64,000 bases of DNA. Origin: Colwellia psychrerythraea 34H (lineage in GTDB: Bacteria; Pseudomonadota; Gammaproteobacteria; Enterobacterales; Alteromonadaceae). The position numbers were made by a program, and so were the translations under genes. Under the pieces are notes generated by a model, which worked only from the letters and a program-made list of their open reading frames with translations, did no database searches and was not told the origin of the DNA. This document shows positions 54,629 to 64,000 of this stretch, piece by piece. The DNA lies in assembly GCF_000012325.1 (NCBI RefSeq), contig NC_003910.7, forward strand, positions 372,001-436,000, given 5' to 3'. Each line of letters opens with the position of its first letter. Positions within the stretch are counted from its first letter, which is position 1.

Positions 54629-54820
54629 CTTTTACCTAATCATTACCCTGTGATGATTGGAGTATACATCACTATATAAATTATGCGTATTACGCATATT
54701 TATCAAAGTAGTTAGACCCTTCAACACATAAGTTATTAGTCACCTATTTTTTGATTAGCAATCTGTAACTTGGTAAAAGAGAGAGACTAGCAACAGATAA
54801 TGAGGTTTAAATACTCTTAC

Positions 54821-55696
54821 CTATAAAAGATTTCGTAATAATAACCTAAGTACTTTAAACACCGCTAAGTTACTGTGTCGTTGATGTTGAACTACATCGA
54901 CATTAGCCTGCCACCCCATTTCTTCAAACTCAAGTGGTAGCTTAACTAACTGACCACTTTCAACAGATTCATTAGCAATATGGTTAGGCAACAAACACCA
55001 GCCATTTCCTTGTAATGCCAGTTCAAGCAAAAGAAAGTAATTATCAGCATACCAAACATTAGGGCTCAGCTTTAACTGAAAACTACTTGATTGCGTATTT
55101 CGAGATCGAATAAGCAACTGACGATGCAGTCTTAAGCTATCAATATTTTTACATACCTGGTTTGCCAGTGGATGAGATTTAGCAACGTATAAATCAAACT
55201 TTATTGAACCAATACATTCAAAGTCTAAATAACTAGGAATGGTTAGTTCACTAAAAACAATGCCCGTTAAAGCTTTTTCATTTTTTAACATATCAATGAT
55301 ATCGGGGCTTGAGGCACTTAAAAATTCTAGTGTGATATTTGGAAATTCATTTTGTAGGTTACTAATAATGCCTGAGATGAGTTTAAATGAGATCCCTTCG
55401 TCTAACGCTATTGTTATTTCTTTTGGGGTGTTATCTGTTAATGATAAAGCCGAGTTTTTTAAACGCTGATGCTGATCAATCACTGCCTGCGCATGTGGTA
55501 ATAACTTTTCACCTGCTTCTGTGAGTGCTGGATATCGTCCTGAGCGGTCAAACAATAGGATATTACAGTCTACCTCTAAATTAATTACATGCTGACTGAC
55601 TACGGATTGAACTTTATTTAAACGACGGGCGGCAGCAGAAAAGGAACCTGTTTCTACTGTTGTGATAAAAGCTTGAAGTTGTTCAACACTAAACAT
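54821..55696 (-). CDS. LysR-family regulator divergent from the PACE efflux gene
   Basis: This 291-residue LysR protein has HTH FITTVETGSFSAAARRLNKVQSVVS and an effector domain. It is transcribed away from the PACE transporter gene with 86 bp between them, the same layout as AceR/AceI. It is therefore the likely activator of that transporter. Confidence 0.9.
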   Translation of the reverse strand: MFSVEQLQAFITTVETGSFSAAARRLNKVQSVVSQHVINLEVDCNILLFDRSGRYPALTEAGEKLLPHAQAVIDQHQRLKNSALSLTDNTPKEITIALDEGISFKLISGIISNLQNEFPNITLEFLSASSPDIIDMLKNEKALTGIVFSELTIPSYLDFECIGSIKFDLYVAKSHPLANQVCKNIDSLRLHRQLLIRSRNTQSSSFQLKLSPNVWYADNYFLLLELALQGNGWCLLPNHIANESVESGQLVKLPLEFEEMGWQANVDVVQHQRHSNLAVFKVLRLLLRNLL

Positions 55697-55782
55697 ATCG
55701 CTTTAACCGATGGTATGTAGTTATTTAATATCTTTATTCTAGATTAAAATAGTCACATGGTCACTAAAGAGAGAAATTAAAA

Positions 55783-56211
55783 ATGAATACCATTGAGCGA
55801 ATTTATCAGGCTGTTCTATTTGAGGTTATTGCCCTAATGATAGTTGTACCAACGACAGTATTAATCGCTGGTTACGAAACAGATAAAATGGCGATTGCAG
55901 GTATCGCTTTATCTATTTTCGCTATGTTTTGGAACTATATATACAATATCGTTTTCGATAAATTAGCAGGCTATAACCGTGTAGAACGTGGTTTAACGGT
56001 ACGTATTATTCATGCTATAACATTTGAGTTTGGCATGATTTTAATTACTTTACCGTTATTAGCATGGTATTTAAATATTACTTGGCTCGAAGCAACCTTT
56101 TTAGAGGCAGGCTTTTTAGTGTTTATTTTAATTTATACTTTTATATTTAATTGGCTATACGATAGATATCAACCTTATAAAAGATTGATTAGTAATGAGC
56201 AATATAGTTAA
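55783..56211 (+). CDS. PACE-family efflux transporter (AceI-like)
   Basis: This 142-residue inner-membrane protein has four helices in two BTP repeats: RIYQAVLFEVIALMI with the proton-linked Glu14, WNYIYNIVFDK, RIIHAITFEFG and FNWLYDR. PACE proteins export chlorhexidine, and their natural substrates may be short diamines. The adjacent LysR gene supports regulated expression. Confidence 0.92.
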   Translation: MNTIERIYQAVLFEVIALMIVVPTTVLIAGYETDKMAIAGIALSIFAMFWNYIYNIVFDKLAGYNRVERGLTVRIIHAITFEFGMILITLPLLAWYLNITWLEATFLEAGFLVFILIYTFIFNWLYDRYQPYKRLISNEQYS

Positions 56212-56260
56212 AGCTTAGTGAGTAATGCTTTGCTTGCTAATTCTGTGAACGGGCGAGACT

Positions 56261-56298
56261 CATTGACACTGTTTAAGTACTATTAAAACAGTGTCAAT
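56261..56298. repeat. Perfect 14-bp inverted repeat between two converging genes
   Basis: CATTGACACTGTTT and its mirror flank AAGTACTATT. No T tract follows on either strand, so it is not a classical terminator, though its place between the converging PACE and yrfG genes suggests one. Confidence 0.55.
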
Positions 56299-56349
56299 GA
56301 AGAGCAATATAATGCTATGTATTTTTGTTGGCAGCTATCAGTTATGCCG

Positions 56350-57051
56350 CTAATTACTGGTGCTGTTGATCAATTCTTTACTCAGCTGTGCTGTTAATAG
56401 ATCAAAGCTAGTAATAGCAGGGAAATCGGTAATGACATTCGCTGTTTTTTTACTATCAGGGTTAGCAACCGCGAGTAAATGTTTAATACCGTATTGTTGA
56501 GCAGACTGAAGAATCTCTATACTGTCATCAATAAAGAGTGTCGAATCACAATCAAAGCCATGCTTTTCTTGCAAACGTTGCCACAATAACTGTGACTCCT
56601 TGGTAACACCAAAGTCATGGGTTGAGTAAAGCACATCAAAATATTGATCTAATTGAGTACGTTCAATTTTCAATGATAATGATTCGGGATGCGCATTGGT
56701 CACTAATACCACATCTCTGCCACTTGCTTTTAGTGCAATTAAAAAATCTCTCGCGTCAGTGCGTAATTGAATCAAATGTTGTATTTCTCGTTTGAGCTCG
56801 GTAATTGGCATTTGCGTTTGCTCAGCCCAGTAATCGAGGCAGTACCATTTAATCGTACCAACAACAGATAAATAATCAGCTTTGAGCTTTGCTTTGGCAG
56901 CATCGAGTGAAATTGACATTTTTTCACTATAACGCGCAGGCAGATGTTCTAACCAAAAGTGATTATCAAAATGTAAATCTAAAATGGTACCGTCCATATC
57001 AATTAAAACAGTAGAAATTTCTGACCAATTAATACTCGCCATTTTAGCCAA
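56350..57051 (-). CDS. yrfG: GMP/IMP nucleotidase YrfG (HAD family)
   Basis: This 233-residue HAD hydrolase has motif I STVLIDMDGTILDL, motif II VLVTNAHP and motif IV FIDDSIEIL. The segment IKWYCLDYWAEQ is specific for YrfG, which removes phosphate from purine monophosphates. It is divergent from nudE, as in E. coli. Confidence 0.93.
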   Translation of the reverse strand: MAKMASINWSEISTVLIDMDGTILDLHFDNHFWLEHLPARYSEKMSISLDAAKAKLKADYLSVVGTIKWYCLDYWAEQTQMPITELKREIQHLIQLRTDARDFLIALKASGRDVVLVTNAHPESLSLKIERTQLDQYFDVLYSTHDFGVTKESQLLWQRLQEKHGFDCDSTLFIDDSIEILQSAQQYGIKHLLAVANPDSKKTANVITDFPAITSFDLLTAQLSKELINSTSN

Positions 57052-57168
57052 TCCTCAAAAAAACATTCAGTGTAATAAATAATACCATTTTGCTATTCCA
57101 AAAGTATTGATTATCGTGTCATTATAGTGATATCTAAGGAAAAGCAATTAACCAATGTGGCTAGAATT

Positions 57169-57720
57169 ATGGCAGATGAAAACCAGTTACCTATCATTAC
57201 TCATCGCCAACAAGTGGCTAAAAGTGCACTATTTGGCATTGAACAAATCGACCTTACTTTTAGTAATGGCGAACAAAGGCAATATGAGCGCATGATGGGC
57301 TCTGGGCGTGGTGCTGTGATGATAGTGCCAATGATTGATGATGAAACACTATTATTGGTCCGTGAATATTGTGCAGGTACGCACAGTTATTTGTTAGGTT
57401 TCCCCAAAGGGCTGATTGACGAAGGTGAGCTTGCAGAACAGGCTGCCAACCGAGAACTCCAAGAAGAAATTGGTTATGGTAGCGAGCAAATGCATCAGAT
57501 ATCAGAAATGATGATGGCTCCTGCTTTTTTTAATGCCAAAATGACCATCTTTTTAGCTAAAAACCTATACAGTTCTGAACTTGAAGGGGATGAACCCGAG
57601 CCATTAGAAGTGGTGTCTTGGCCCATTAAAGACTATAAAGAACTATTACAACAAACAGATTTTACTGAAGCACGCAGTATTGCAGCATTAATGTTGGTAC
57701 GTGACCTGCTTGCAGTTTAA
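57169..57720 (+). CDS. nudE: ADP compounds hydrolase NudE
   Basis: This Nudix hydrolase has about 183 residues and splits ADP-ribose, Ap3A and NADH. The Nudix box is GLIDEGELAEQAANRELQEE plus IGY. The segment LEGDEPEPLEVVSWP is typical of NudE. ATG 57169 gives an N terminus equal to the E. coli protein but lacks a ribosome site. GTG 57127 in frame is the alternative. Confidence 0.92.
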   Translation: MADENQLPIITHRQQVAKSALFGIEQIDLTFSNGEQRQYERMMGSGRGAVMIVPMIDDETLLLVREYCAGTHSYLLGFPKGLIDEGELAEQAANRELQEEIGYGSEQMHQISEMMMAPAFFNAKMTIFLAKNLYSSELEGDEPEPLEVVSWPIKDYKELLQQTDFTEARSIAALMLVRDLLAV

Positions 57721-57776
57721 CCTTTAGTAATTTGAAAAGTGACATAGTACTAAAGCAGGAAGAAAGAGGTATAACG

Positions 57777-58598
57777 ATGAGCCAAGATAAATTATTGAGC
57801 ATTGCTTTAGAAAGCGCAAAGAAAGCTGGCGTAGAAGTAATGAAGTATTATCGTCAAGGAAACTATACTGAAGAAACCAAAGCTGATGAAAGCCCAGTAA
57901 CCAGTGCCGATTTAGCCGCAAATGACATCTTGATGGATCAGCTCAAAACACTGACACCAGATATCCCTATTATTTCTGAAGAAGTGGGTACTGTGCAGTT
58001 AAATGAGCGAAAAGATTGGTCTCGTTATTGGTTACTCGACCCTATTGATGGCACTGGCGAATTCATCATCGGTAGCGGTGATTTTGCCGTAAATATCGCG
58101 CTCGTTGAAAATGGTTGGCCAACACTGGGTGTTATTCACGCGCCGGATCACTGCCTAACCTATTATGGTCAAAAAAATCTGGGTGCTTTCAAAGATAATA
58201 GCCAAGCCAGTCATGCAATTCGTGTCGCTGAATATCAAGAAAACCGTCGTATTAAAGTCGCCATTAGTCGTCGTCAGCAGCTGGAACTCATGGGACAATA
58301 TTTAAATAATGACTATGATTATGACTATGTTGCTTTAGGTAGTTGTTCATTAAAAAACTGTCTTATCGCTGAAGGTGGAGCCGATTGTTATATACGAGTA
58401 GGAGTCACTGGCGAATGGGATACCGGAGCTAGTCAATGTATCTTGGAACAAGCCGGCGGTGATATCATCGATAGTGAGTTTAATCCTTTAAGTTACAATA
58501 AACGAGAAAGCTTACTTAATCCTGATTTTGTCAGTTTAGGTGCGAGAGACTTTCCATGGCAAAAAATAATTAAAGCACATAGAAAAGTTTATGAATAA
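57777..58598 (+). CDS. cysQ: 3'(2'),5'-bisphosphate nucleotidase CysQ
   Basis: This 273-residue Mg-dependent, lithium-sensitive phosphatase removes PAP, the by-product of sulfate assimilation. Metal motifs are ISEEVGTV and WLLDPIDGTGEFI, followed by GEWDTGASQCILEQAGG. ATG 57777 has GAAAGAGG upstream; an upstream TTG-started frame is not used. It probably shares a transcript with nudE. Confidence 0.94.
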   Translation: MSQDKLLSIALESAKKAGVEVMKYYRQGNYTEETKADESPVTSADLAANDILMDQLKTLTPDIPIISEEVGTVQLNERKDWSRYWLLDPIDGTGEFIIGSGDFAVNIALVENGWPTLGVIHAPDHCLTYYGQKNLGAFKDNSQASHAIRVAEYQENRRIKVAISRRQQLELMGQYLNNDYDYDYVALGSCSLKNCLIAEGGADCYIRVGVTGEWDTGASQCILEQAGGDIIDSEFNPLSYNKRESLLNPDFVSLGARDFPWQKIIKAHRKVYE

Positions 58599-59061
58599 CA
58601 AACAGCTAGATCTAATTATGAAATTAAATTATTCCGGCTAATATCGCCTTTCATTACTGTTGTTATGAAGAAGTTCGTTTTGCTTACGATTTGTGCTAAA
58701 TTAGCGCTATTCATCGAAGTGAGCTTACTGGCAACTTCCCGTACTCTCGTGATCAGGTAATTTTGTTTTAGCTATGTTATCAAGCGTATTAAAAAAACAT
58801 ATATCTCACCATCAAGCAGGACGTCGTCCTTGCTTCTTTAAAAGTATCGATCAAATCTAAATTTTTGGTAGATGGCGCATGCTGTCAACCAAAATATCAT
58901 TTTGTTATTTTCCCGACCGTTTTGCTATCTGCTACTATTTCAGCTATTAATTTTATCTGTATCAATGCTTTTATCTGTAAAGTTAATTGTCTGAGTTATA
59001 ACCACTACTATTTAATTAATATCACTAATATATAACCACTCAATAAGTAAGAGGAAAAACC
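58599..59061. other. Gene-free leader upstream of the DUF1338 gene
   Basis: About 460 bp carry no gene. An imperfect hairpin (AAGCAGGACG/CGTCCTTGCTT at about 58814-58836) followed by CTTT may end the cysQ transcript. The DUF1338 promoter must lie right of it. No riboswitch could be recognised. Confidence 0.5.
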
Positions 59062-59859
59062 ATGGCAGCGCAAGTAACCGCACTTTTTAATGAGATCTGG
59101 GAACAATATCTCAGCGTGACTCCGTCAGCAAAAAAAATTCACCAATTACTAGGTAATGGCAATGATGTAATTAACGATCATGTTGCTTACCGTACCTTTA
59201 ACCATCCTAAAATTAATTTAGCGCAATTAGCTAAAGGACTGTTGGCTTTGGGTTACACCGAATGTGGCCAATATGATTTTTCGGCTAAAAAACTGGATGC
59301 TAAACATTTTGAGCATGCAGATAGCACTATGCCTAAAGTGTTTATTAGTGAATTACGTGTTGAAGAATTCTCTAGTGAAGTACAAGACATTATCACTGGC
59401 TTAATCGCACAGTTACCAGAAGATGTTAGTGACCGAGCTGACTTTCTTTATGCTGGTCGCTTGTGGGAAATTAGTTCAAAGGATTATGATACTCTGCTAA
59501 ATGTTAGTGAGTATGCCGCATGGTTAGCTGCCTGGGGTTACCGTGCAAATCACTTTACCGTGAGCATTAATCACTTAGCTAACTACGAAGATATAGAAGT
59601 AGTCAATGCAACACTTAAGGACGCTGGCTATGCTCTCAATGCTAATGGCGGTGAAATCAAAGGTGATGAAGCGGTGAAATTAGAGCAATCATCGACACTT
59701 GCGGATAAAGCACCAGTAGATTTTTCTGATAAAACAATGGAAATTCCAAGCTGTTTCTATGAATTTGCTAAACGCTACCCTCTAGCAAGTGGTGAACTGT
59801 ACACAGGATTTGTTGCCGCCTCAGCAGATAAAATTTTCGACAGTACCAATGCTAAATAG
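59062..59859 (+). CDS. DUF1338 protein (2-oxoadipate dioxygenase/decarboxylase relative)
   Basis: This 265-residue metal-dependent enzyme belongs to the DUF1338/HglS superfamily of vicinal-oxygen-chelate fold. Likely iron ligands are the His in INDHVAYRTF (residue 40), the His in ANHFTVSINH, and a Glu in the C-terminal half. HglS converts 2-oxoadipate to 2-hydroxyglutarate in lysine catabolism. The short form here is only related, and its substrate is unknown. It is followed by MITE copy e. Confidence 0.75.
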   Translation: MAAQVTALFNEIWEQYLSVTPSAKKIHQLLGNGNDVINDHVAYRTFNHPKINLAQLAKGLLALGYTECGQYDFSAKKLDAKHFEHADSTMPKVFISELRVEEFSSEVQDIITGLIAQLPEDVSDRADFLYAGRLWEISSKDYDTLLNVSEYAAWLAAWGYRANHFTVSINHLANYEDIEVVNATLKDAGYALNANGGEIKGDEAVKLEQSSTLADKAPVDFSDKTMEIPSCFYEFAKRYPLASGELYTGFVAASADKIFDSTNAK

Positions 59860-59922
59860 CTCAACCTTTCACTCCACTTTTTTGGCAATGTGATAAAAGT
59901 ATTAAATTATTGAGCCAGTGCC

Positions 59923-60188
59923 ATACCCATGCTACCTCAAGATGCAGGATTCAGCTGGAATTAGAAACGCCTTTAGGCAAGATCTTGATTGAAGATAATG
60001 GTTGTTCCCTTATCGAAGTCAATAACGTAGCATAAAGCGTTTCTAAACCAGCCCTACGGGGATGTCTGAGCAAATCATGCTCTTCGTAACCTCTGTTTTT
60101 AAGGGAACAACCCTTAATAAAAAGATGCGCCTTGTGCATGAATCGCTCAGGCATCCTGAAACCCGCATTTTGAGGTAGCAAGGGTATA
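59923..60188 (+). mobile_element. MITE family 1, copy e (diverged ends)
   Basis: The interior matches copies a-d. The ends are altered in a matched way: CATACCCATGCTACCTCAAG and CATTTTGAGGTAGCAAGGGT. Both ends changed together, which suggests a sub-family moved by a transposase with different end preference. Confidence 0.8.
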
Positions 60189-60301
60189 ATTTACTGGCTT
60201 TTTTAATGGGAATTTTTTGTTATCTAGACTTTATAGAAGACATTGGGTTCGGATAGCTTGAGAAAGTTAATCATCAGTGTTATTGAATGGTAGGCATCAA
60301 T

Positions 60302-60538
60302 CTATATTTCTTCTTCCATTCCCACCTTAAATTGATCGCTAGGTAATATATTGATGCTTTCATGCAGCTCAGAATAAACTAATACCGCACTACCTTGTTC
60401 AAGTTGTTTTTTCACTTGAGCAATCTTAGCTTCCTTACTCACATCTTCAGCGCCATATTCAGTCCCTTCACGTAAGATGAAGCCTTCAATAATAGCGGTT
60501 AAGGTTTCGTGTGATAGTTGGTCTAGGGGGATAATCAT
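60302..60538 (-). CDS. yheU: YheU family protein (UPF0270)
   Basis: This 78-residue protein matches E. coli YheU along its length (MIIPLDQLSHETLTAIIEGF...LREGTEYG, AVLVYSELHESINILP). Its function is unknown. In E. coli it lies near yheS, which is at 61898 here with other genes between. Confidence 0.92.
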   Translation of the reverse strand: MIIPLDQLSHETLTAIIEGFILREGTEYGAEDVSKEAKIAQVKKQLEQGSAVLVYSELHESINILPSDQFKVGMEEEI

Positions 60539-60884
60539 AAGGAGTACTTTAGGATTTTAAATAATGAATAGTCATTGTACCGCTGAATCACTTTATCCCA
60601 AACGGATTAATTTACTGCACAAAAAATTGCGTCAGCCGAGAGCTTAAAGTAATAATGTAAACAGTATGAATTTCTATTTCAGGGATGGCGTTATCAGCTT
60701 GTTTACAACGCTCAAAAGGGCATTTACCTTATAACAAAGTTAAAGGCTTAAATTGGCTGTTGAAAGTCCTGTCGACAACATAATAATATTTTAACAGACT
60801 AAATTAAAACATTGTTACTTAACAATATAACAATTGAGATCTATCTAGCCTGTATAAGGAGAATTAGTGTAGTTGATATAATAC
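60539..60884. other. Gene-free region
   Basis: About 345 AT-rich bases between yheU and the small DUF3149-like gene. No gene, strong hairpin or repeat was recognised. Confidence 0.55.
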
Positions 60885-61022
60885 TTAATTTTTTTTACTA
60901 TCGTCTTGAATATGCTTAATAAAGTAATAAACATAAAAGGCACAAATACCGAGCATAATGGCTATACCGCCAAAAGAGAACATCACTACTGGGTCATTGG
61001 TTAACATTGATAATAAATTCAT
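60885..61022 (-). CDS. Small membrane protein, DUF3149-like
   Basis: This 45-residue protein has one membrane helix (about residues 12-33) and a charged C-terminal end. The pattern MNLLSMLTNDPVVMFSFGGI then MLGICAFYVYYFIKHI fits DUF3149 small proteins. GGAG lies seven bases before the ATG. The gene is too short for usual gene finders. Its function is unknown. Confidence 0.6.
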   Translation of the reverse strand: MNLLSMLTNDPVVMFSFGGIAIMLGICAFYVYYFIKHIQDDSKKN

Positions 61023-61100
61023 ATTGAGCTCCATAATTTTCTAAGTCATTGTTGATATACCTAGTGTAATTAAGTCGCTCAATGATTAAGCTGATTTAGA

Positions 61101-61841
61101 TCAATAGAAGTTCTGCTTTTCTGCCATTTTTGCTTTCATTTCCTGCTGATCTCTTATTTTTTGATAGATATCATTCGCTTTTTCGATACTTTTTTCAATT
61201 TTAAGCTTAGATAAATCTCTTTCATCCATTAAACGACTTTTTTCAGCATTAGGGTAGCCGTTCCATGATGCTATGGTATTCCAGACATAGGACAGTTCAG
61301 TACTTTTCTCTACACCTTTACCTTCACTATAAAGTAACGCCAAATTAAATTGAGCTAGGGCATAATTTTGATTTGCAGCACGCTGATACCAACGCGATGC
61401 TTTAAAATCATCTTGTTTAATCCCCGTACCGTTAGCATACATTACTGCCAAATTAAATTGCGCACTAGGTAAGTCTTTGTTTGCCGCTTTATGAGTAAGC
61501 TCAAACGCTTTTTTAAGGTTTTGTTTTACTAACTTACCGTCTGAATAAATTAAGGCCAGTTCAAATTGTGCATCTGGGTAGTTTTGTGCAGCAGAAAGTT
61601 CAAATAACTCCAGTGCTTTCATACTATCTTTACGAACAGAATAACCGTGAAGATATACCAAGGCCATTTGATATTGGGCTGGAGCATAACCTTCATTAAC
61701 CAGTGGACGAAACTGCTCGATAGCCGCTTTAAATTCCCCTCGGTTTAATTCATACATTCCCTGCTCAAGGTCATTACCTTGGCTCAATACTGAAAAACTG
61801 CTTAGCAGTGTGAAGGTAAGCAGTAATATTTTAGTACGCAT
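61101..61841 (-). CDS. Exported Sel1-repeat protein
   Basis: This 246-residue protein has a signal peptide (1-20, MRTKILLLTFTLLSSFSVLS). It has about five Sel1-like repeats of 36 residues (AQYQMALVYLHGYSVRKDS; AQFELALIYSDGKLVKQNL; AQFNLAVMYANGTGIKQDD; AQFNLALLYSEGKGVEKS). Such solenoids bind partner proteins in the periplasm. ATG 61841 is chosen because the longer frame would hide the signal peptide. Confidence 0.85.
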   Translation of the reverse strand: MRTKILLLTFTLLSSFSVLSQGNDLEQGMYELNRGEFKAAIEQFRPLVNEGYAPAQYQMALVYLHGYSVRKDSMKALELFELSAAQNYPDAQFELALIYSDGKLVKQNLKKAFELTHKAANKDLPSAQFNLAVMYANGTGIKQDDFKASRWYQRAANQNYALAQFNLALLYSEGKGVEKSTELSYVWNTIASWNGYPNAEKSRLMDERDLSKLKIEKSIEKANDIYQKIRDQQEMKAKMAEKQNFY

Positions 61842-61897
61842 AATATTTCCTCTTCTAACGGTAACTATCGAGTATAGGCTAAGTGTAGATGAAAAAA

Positions 61898-63823
61898 TCA
61901 ATCAGTGACTGACATCATCTCTTCAATCTGCTCGGCTAGTTCAAGCCATAGCATTTCATTTTCTTCAATATCACCTTTCAAGTTAGCTTGTTTTTTCAGT
62001 AAGTCTGTTAGTTCAGCTTTACGCTCTGATTGATAAATATCACTGTCACTTAATAAAGCTTCAATCTTGGTTAGCTCTTCTTGCCACTGATGAACCTTTT
62101 TCTCTAATTTATCAGCTTCTTTGCGCATAGGGGCAGATTTTTTTCTTAGCTCCGCTTGTTGCTGACGAAGTTGTTTTTTATATAAACCTTTATCACCGCT
62201 TTGTTGATCGGTTTTGATTGATTTTATCGCTTGTTTTTTATCATCATTTAACCACTGCTGGTAATCATCGATATTGCCACTAAAATCACTCACTCGGCCG
62301 TTGGCAACAAGATAAAATTCATCAACACATGACTCTAATAAGAACCTATCATGAGCAATCAAAATAATCGCGCCGCCAAAATCTTGTAATGCCATCACCA
62401 ATGCTTGGCGCATTTCTAAATCTAAATGGTTGGTCGGTTCATCTAGTAATAATAACTGTGGTTTTTCTAAAACAATCAAAGCCAGTACTAAACGCGCTTT
62501 TTCACCACCTGACATGGTTGAAACTTGTGATAACGCTTGGTCGCCACTAAAACCGAACTTTCCTAAAAAGGTTCGGGCTTGTGGTTCACCTAAAGCAGGT
62601 TTAGCACGTAAAATATGATCAACAGGACTCGATGGCGCATGCAATTGCTCTAATTGATGCTGAGAAAAATAACCTACGGTTAAGTCTTGTGCGCAGTAAC
62701 GTTCACCACCAAGTAAGGCAAGTTCACCGGCAAGGGATTTAATTAAGGTTGATTTCCCTGCGCCATTTCTGCCTAATAAACCAATGCGGCTACCAGGTAT
62801 TAATGTTAAGCCAACGTCATCTAGAATAATTGCCTGCTCACCATGATCAGATTTAGGGTAACCACACTGACTTTTATCAAGTGATAAAAGTGGGTAGGGT
62901 AAACTTTCAGGCTCTGCAAAGCTGAAGGTAAATTGGCTATCAACATGCGCTGGCGCTAAATCAGGTAACTTTTCTAAACGCTTCAATCGACTTTGTGCTT
63001 GTTTTGCTTTACTGGCTTTCGCGCGAAAACGATCAACAAAAGCGGTTAGATGTGCAGCTTCTTTTTGCTGCTTTTGAAACTGTGCGTCTTGTTGTGCTAA
63101 ATGTTCGCGGCGTTGGCGTTCAAAAGCGGTATAGTTGCCGCTGTATAATTTAGCGCGCTGATGCTCAATATGTAATATTTGACCAATAACCGTATCTAGA
63201 AAGTCACGGTCATGTGAAATGAGGACTAAGGTACCGGTAAAGCGTTTTAACCATCGTTGTAGCCAGATAACTGCATCTAAGTCTAAATGGTTGGTCGGTT
63301 CATCGAGTAATAACAAGTCAGCTCGAGATATTAGCGCTTGGGCTAAGTTTAATCGCATGCGCCAACCACCAGAAAAGTCTTTCACTGGATTATCAAGTTG
63401 TGATTGTAAAAAACCTAAACCATGCAACAACTCACCAGCGCGAGCTGGTAAACTGTATCCGCTGATGGTATCTATTTTATTGATAATAGTGGCTTCGAGG
63501 TTACCGTTATCCATTATGCGGGCTTGTTCAAGCTCGTGCTCTAATTGGCGAAATTCTTTATCGCCATCCATCACGTAATCAAGTGCCGTTTGCTCTAACG
63601 AAGGAGTTTCTTGCCTTACGGTGGCAATATCCCAACTTGTTGGTAAAGCTAAATCGCCAGAGTCAGGTGATAAGTCACCTAATAGTGCGGCGAAAAGAGA
63701 TGATTTTCCACAGCCATTACTGCCTACTAAGCCAACCTTGTGGTTAGGGTGTATAGTAAAGCTAGATGATTTTATTAGGTTTTTAGCCCCTCGATCTAAA
63801 CTTAAGTCTGTGGCGATAATCAA
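61898..63823 (-). CDS. yheS: ABC-F ATPase YheS
   Basis: This 641-residue cytosolic protein has two ABC ATPase domains: Walker A GSNGCGKSS and GRNGAGKST, signatures FSGGWRMRLNLAQAL and MSGGEKARLVLAL, and LLLLDEPTNHLDL twice. A linker separates the domains and a coiled-coil tail ends the protein. ABC-F proteins act on ribosomes; YheS relieves specific nascent-chain stalls in E. coli. TTG 63823 with GAGG eight bases upstream aligns with the E. coli start. A longer frame to 63871 is possible. Confidence 0.94.
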   Translation of the reverse strand: MIIATDLSLDRGAKNLIKSSSFTIHPNHKVGLVGSNGCGKSSLFAALLGDLSPDSGDLALPTSWDIATVRQETPSLEQTALDYVMDGDKEFRQLEHELEQARIMDNGNLEATIINKIDTISGYSLPARAGELLHGLGFLQSQLDNPVKDFSGGWRMRLNLAQALISRADLLLLDEPTNHLDLDAVIWLQRWLKRFTGTLVLISHDRDFLDTVIGQILHIEHQRAKLYSGNYTAFERQRREHLAQQDAQFQKQQKEAAHLTAFVDRFRAKASKAKQAQSRLKRLEKLPDLAPAHVDSQFTFSFAEPESLPYPLLSLDKSQCGYPKSDHGEQAIILDDVGLTLIPGSRIGLLGRNGAGKSTLIKSLAGELALLGGERYCAQDLTVGYFSQHQLEQLHAPSSPVDHILRAKPALGEPQARTFLGKFGFSGDQALSQVSTMSGGEKARLVLALIVLEKPQLLLLDEPTNHLDLEMRQALVMALQDFGGAIILIAHDRFLLESCVDEFYLVANGRVSDFSGNIDDYQQWLNDDKKQAIKSIKTDQQSGDKGLYKKQLRQQQAELRKKSAPMRKEADKLEKKVHQWQEELTKIEALLSDSDIYQSERKAELTDLLKKQANLKGDIEENEMLWLELAEQIEEMMSVTD

Positions 63824-63965
63824 TGGTATTTCCTCGGGAAAATGGCATAGTGAGGCAGAGATAATACCCACTAAAAAAATGCTGATGCATTGTCGCTTTT
63901 CCTATGACCACAATTCAAGGTAAAATAGCGATAATTCTGGATTTAATGTCGAGCCTGTTGAACTT

Positions 63966-64000
63966 ATACCAATTACACTAATAAATTGATCAGCTTAGAG
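63966..64000. repeat. Start of a TATACCAATT repeat at the window edge
   Basis: TATACCAATTACACTAATAA followed by ATTGATC matches the reverse strand of the short repeat at 31527-31566. It is cut by the window end, so its extent is unknown. Confidence 0.4.

Noticed and set aside
58599..59061. Lysine riboswitch before the DUF1338 gene
   Set aside because: The conserved lysine-riboswitch core segments are not present.

Overview
The window looks like a chromosomal segment of a marine gammaproteobacterium of the order Alteromonadales, most probably Colwellia or a close relative. The DNA is AT-rich. Housekeeping orders are gammaproteobacterial (rpsF-priB-rpsR-rplI, fadBA, glnA with ntrBC, yrfG/nudE/cysQ), and there are PEP-CTERM proteins, a Zur regulator and several families of palindromic miniature elements. 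The genus is inferred from protein character and gene order, not from a search.

Positions 1-13,120 are accessory DNA. At the left edge is the replication and control end of a filamentous-phage (inovirus) prophage: ssDNA-binding-like protein, Rep, two small proteins and a divergent CI/LexA-like repressor. It abuts a gene-cassette array read on the minus strand, with five clear attC sites and five cassettes (3,460-6,017). A second, shorter array (9,160-10,592) carries a GNAT acetyltransferase, a HEPN-like protein and a 44-residue acidic protein. Each array starts at a near-identical attI-like leader (6,011-6,210 and 10,586-10,745), but no integron integrase gene is visible. Between and around them lie an IS1111-type IS110 element with a candidate bridge-RNA region, two PEP-CTERM genes that both carry a sigma-54-type promoter, and three copies of an unclassified 100-225 bp repeat.

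Positions 13,120-22,220 hold a probable amine/guanidino-compound catabolic set: ureohydrolase, aldehyde dehydrogenase, APC permease, LuxR-type regulator and FAD amine oxidase. Shared CCC-n-GGGGTA palindromes suggest one regulator. A DUF3422 gene lies among them.

Positions 22,360-43,350 are mostly core: family II pyrophosphatase, fadBA, a REC-GGDEF-EAL protein, a MerC-like gene behind a strong Zur box, ntrBC, glnA (sigma-54 promoter plus two NtrC boxes), two tandem DUF481 porin-like genes, a ferredoxin-type reductase, mpl, def and ubiX.

Positions 43,440-64,000 carry a CheX-like gene, an M1 peptidase, zur, nagX behind a LacI-type palindrome, the rpsF-priB-rpsR-rplI operon, an outer-membrane barrel, two LysR regulators (one divergent from a PACE efflux gene), yrfG, nudE, cysQ, a DUF1338 gene, yheU, a Sel1-repeat protein and the ABC-F ATPase yheS. 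Five copies of a roughly 270-bp MITE (ends TATACCCG...CGGGTATA) are scattered from 12,828 to 60,188. One of them supplies the last codons of mpl.
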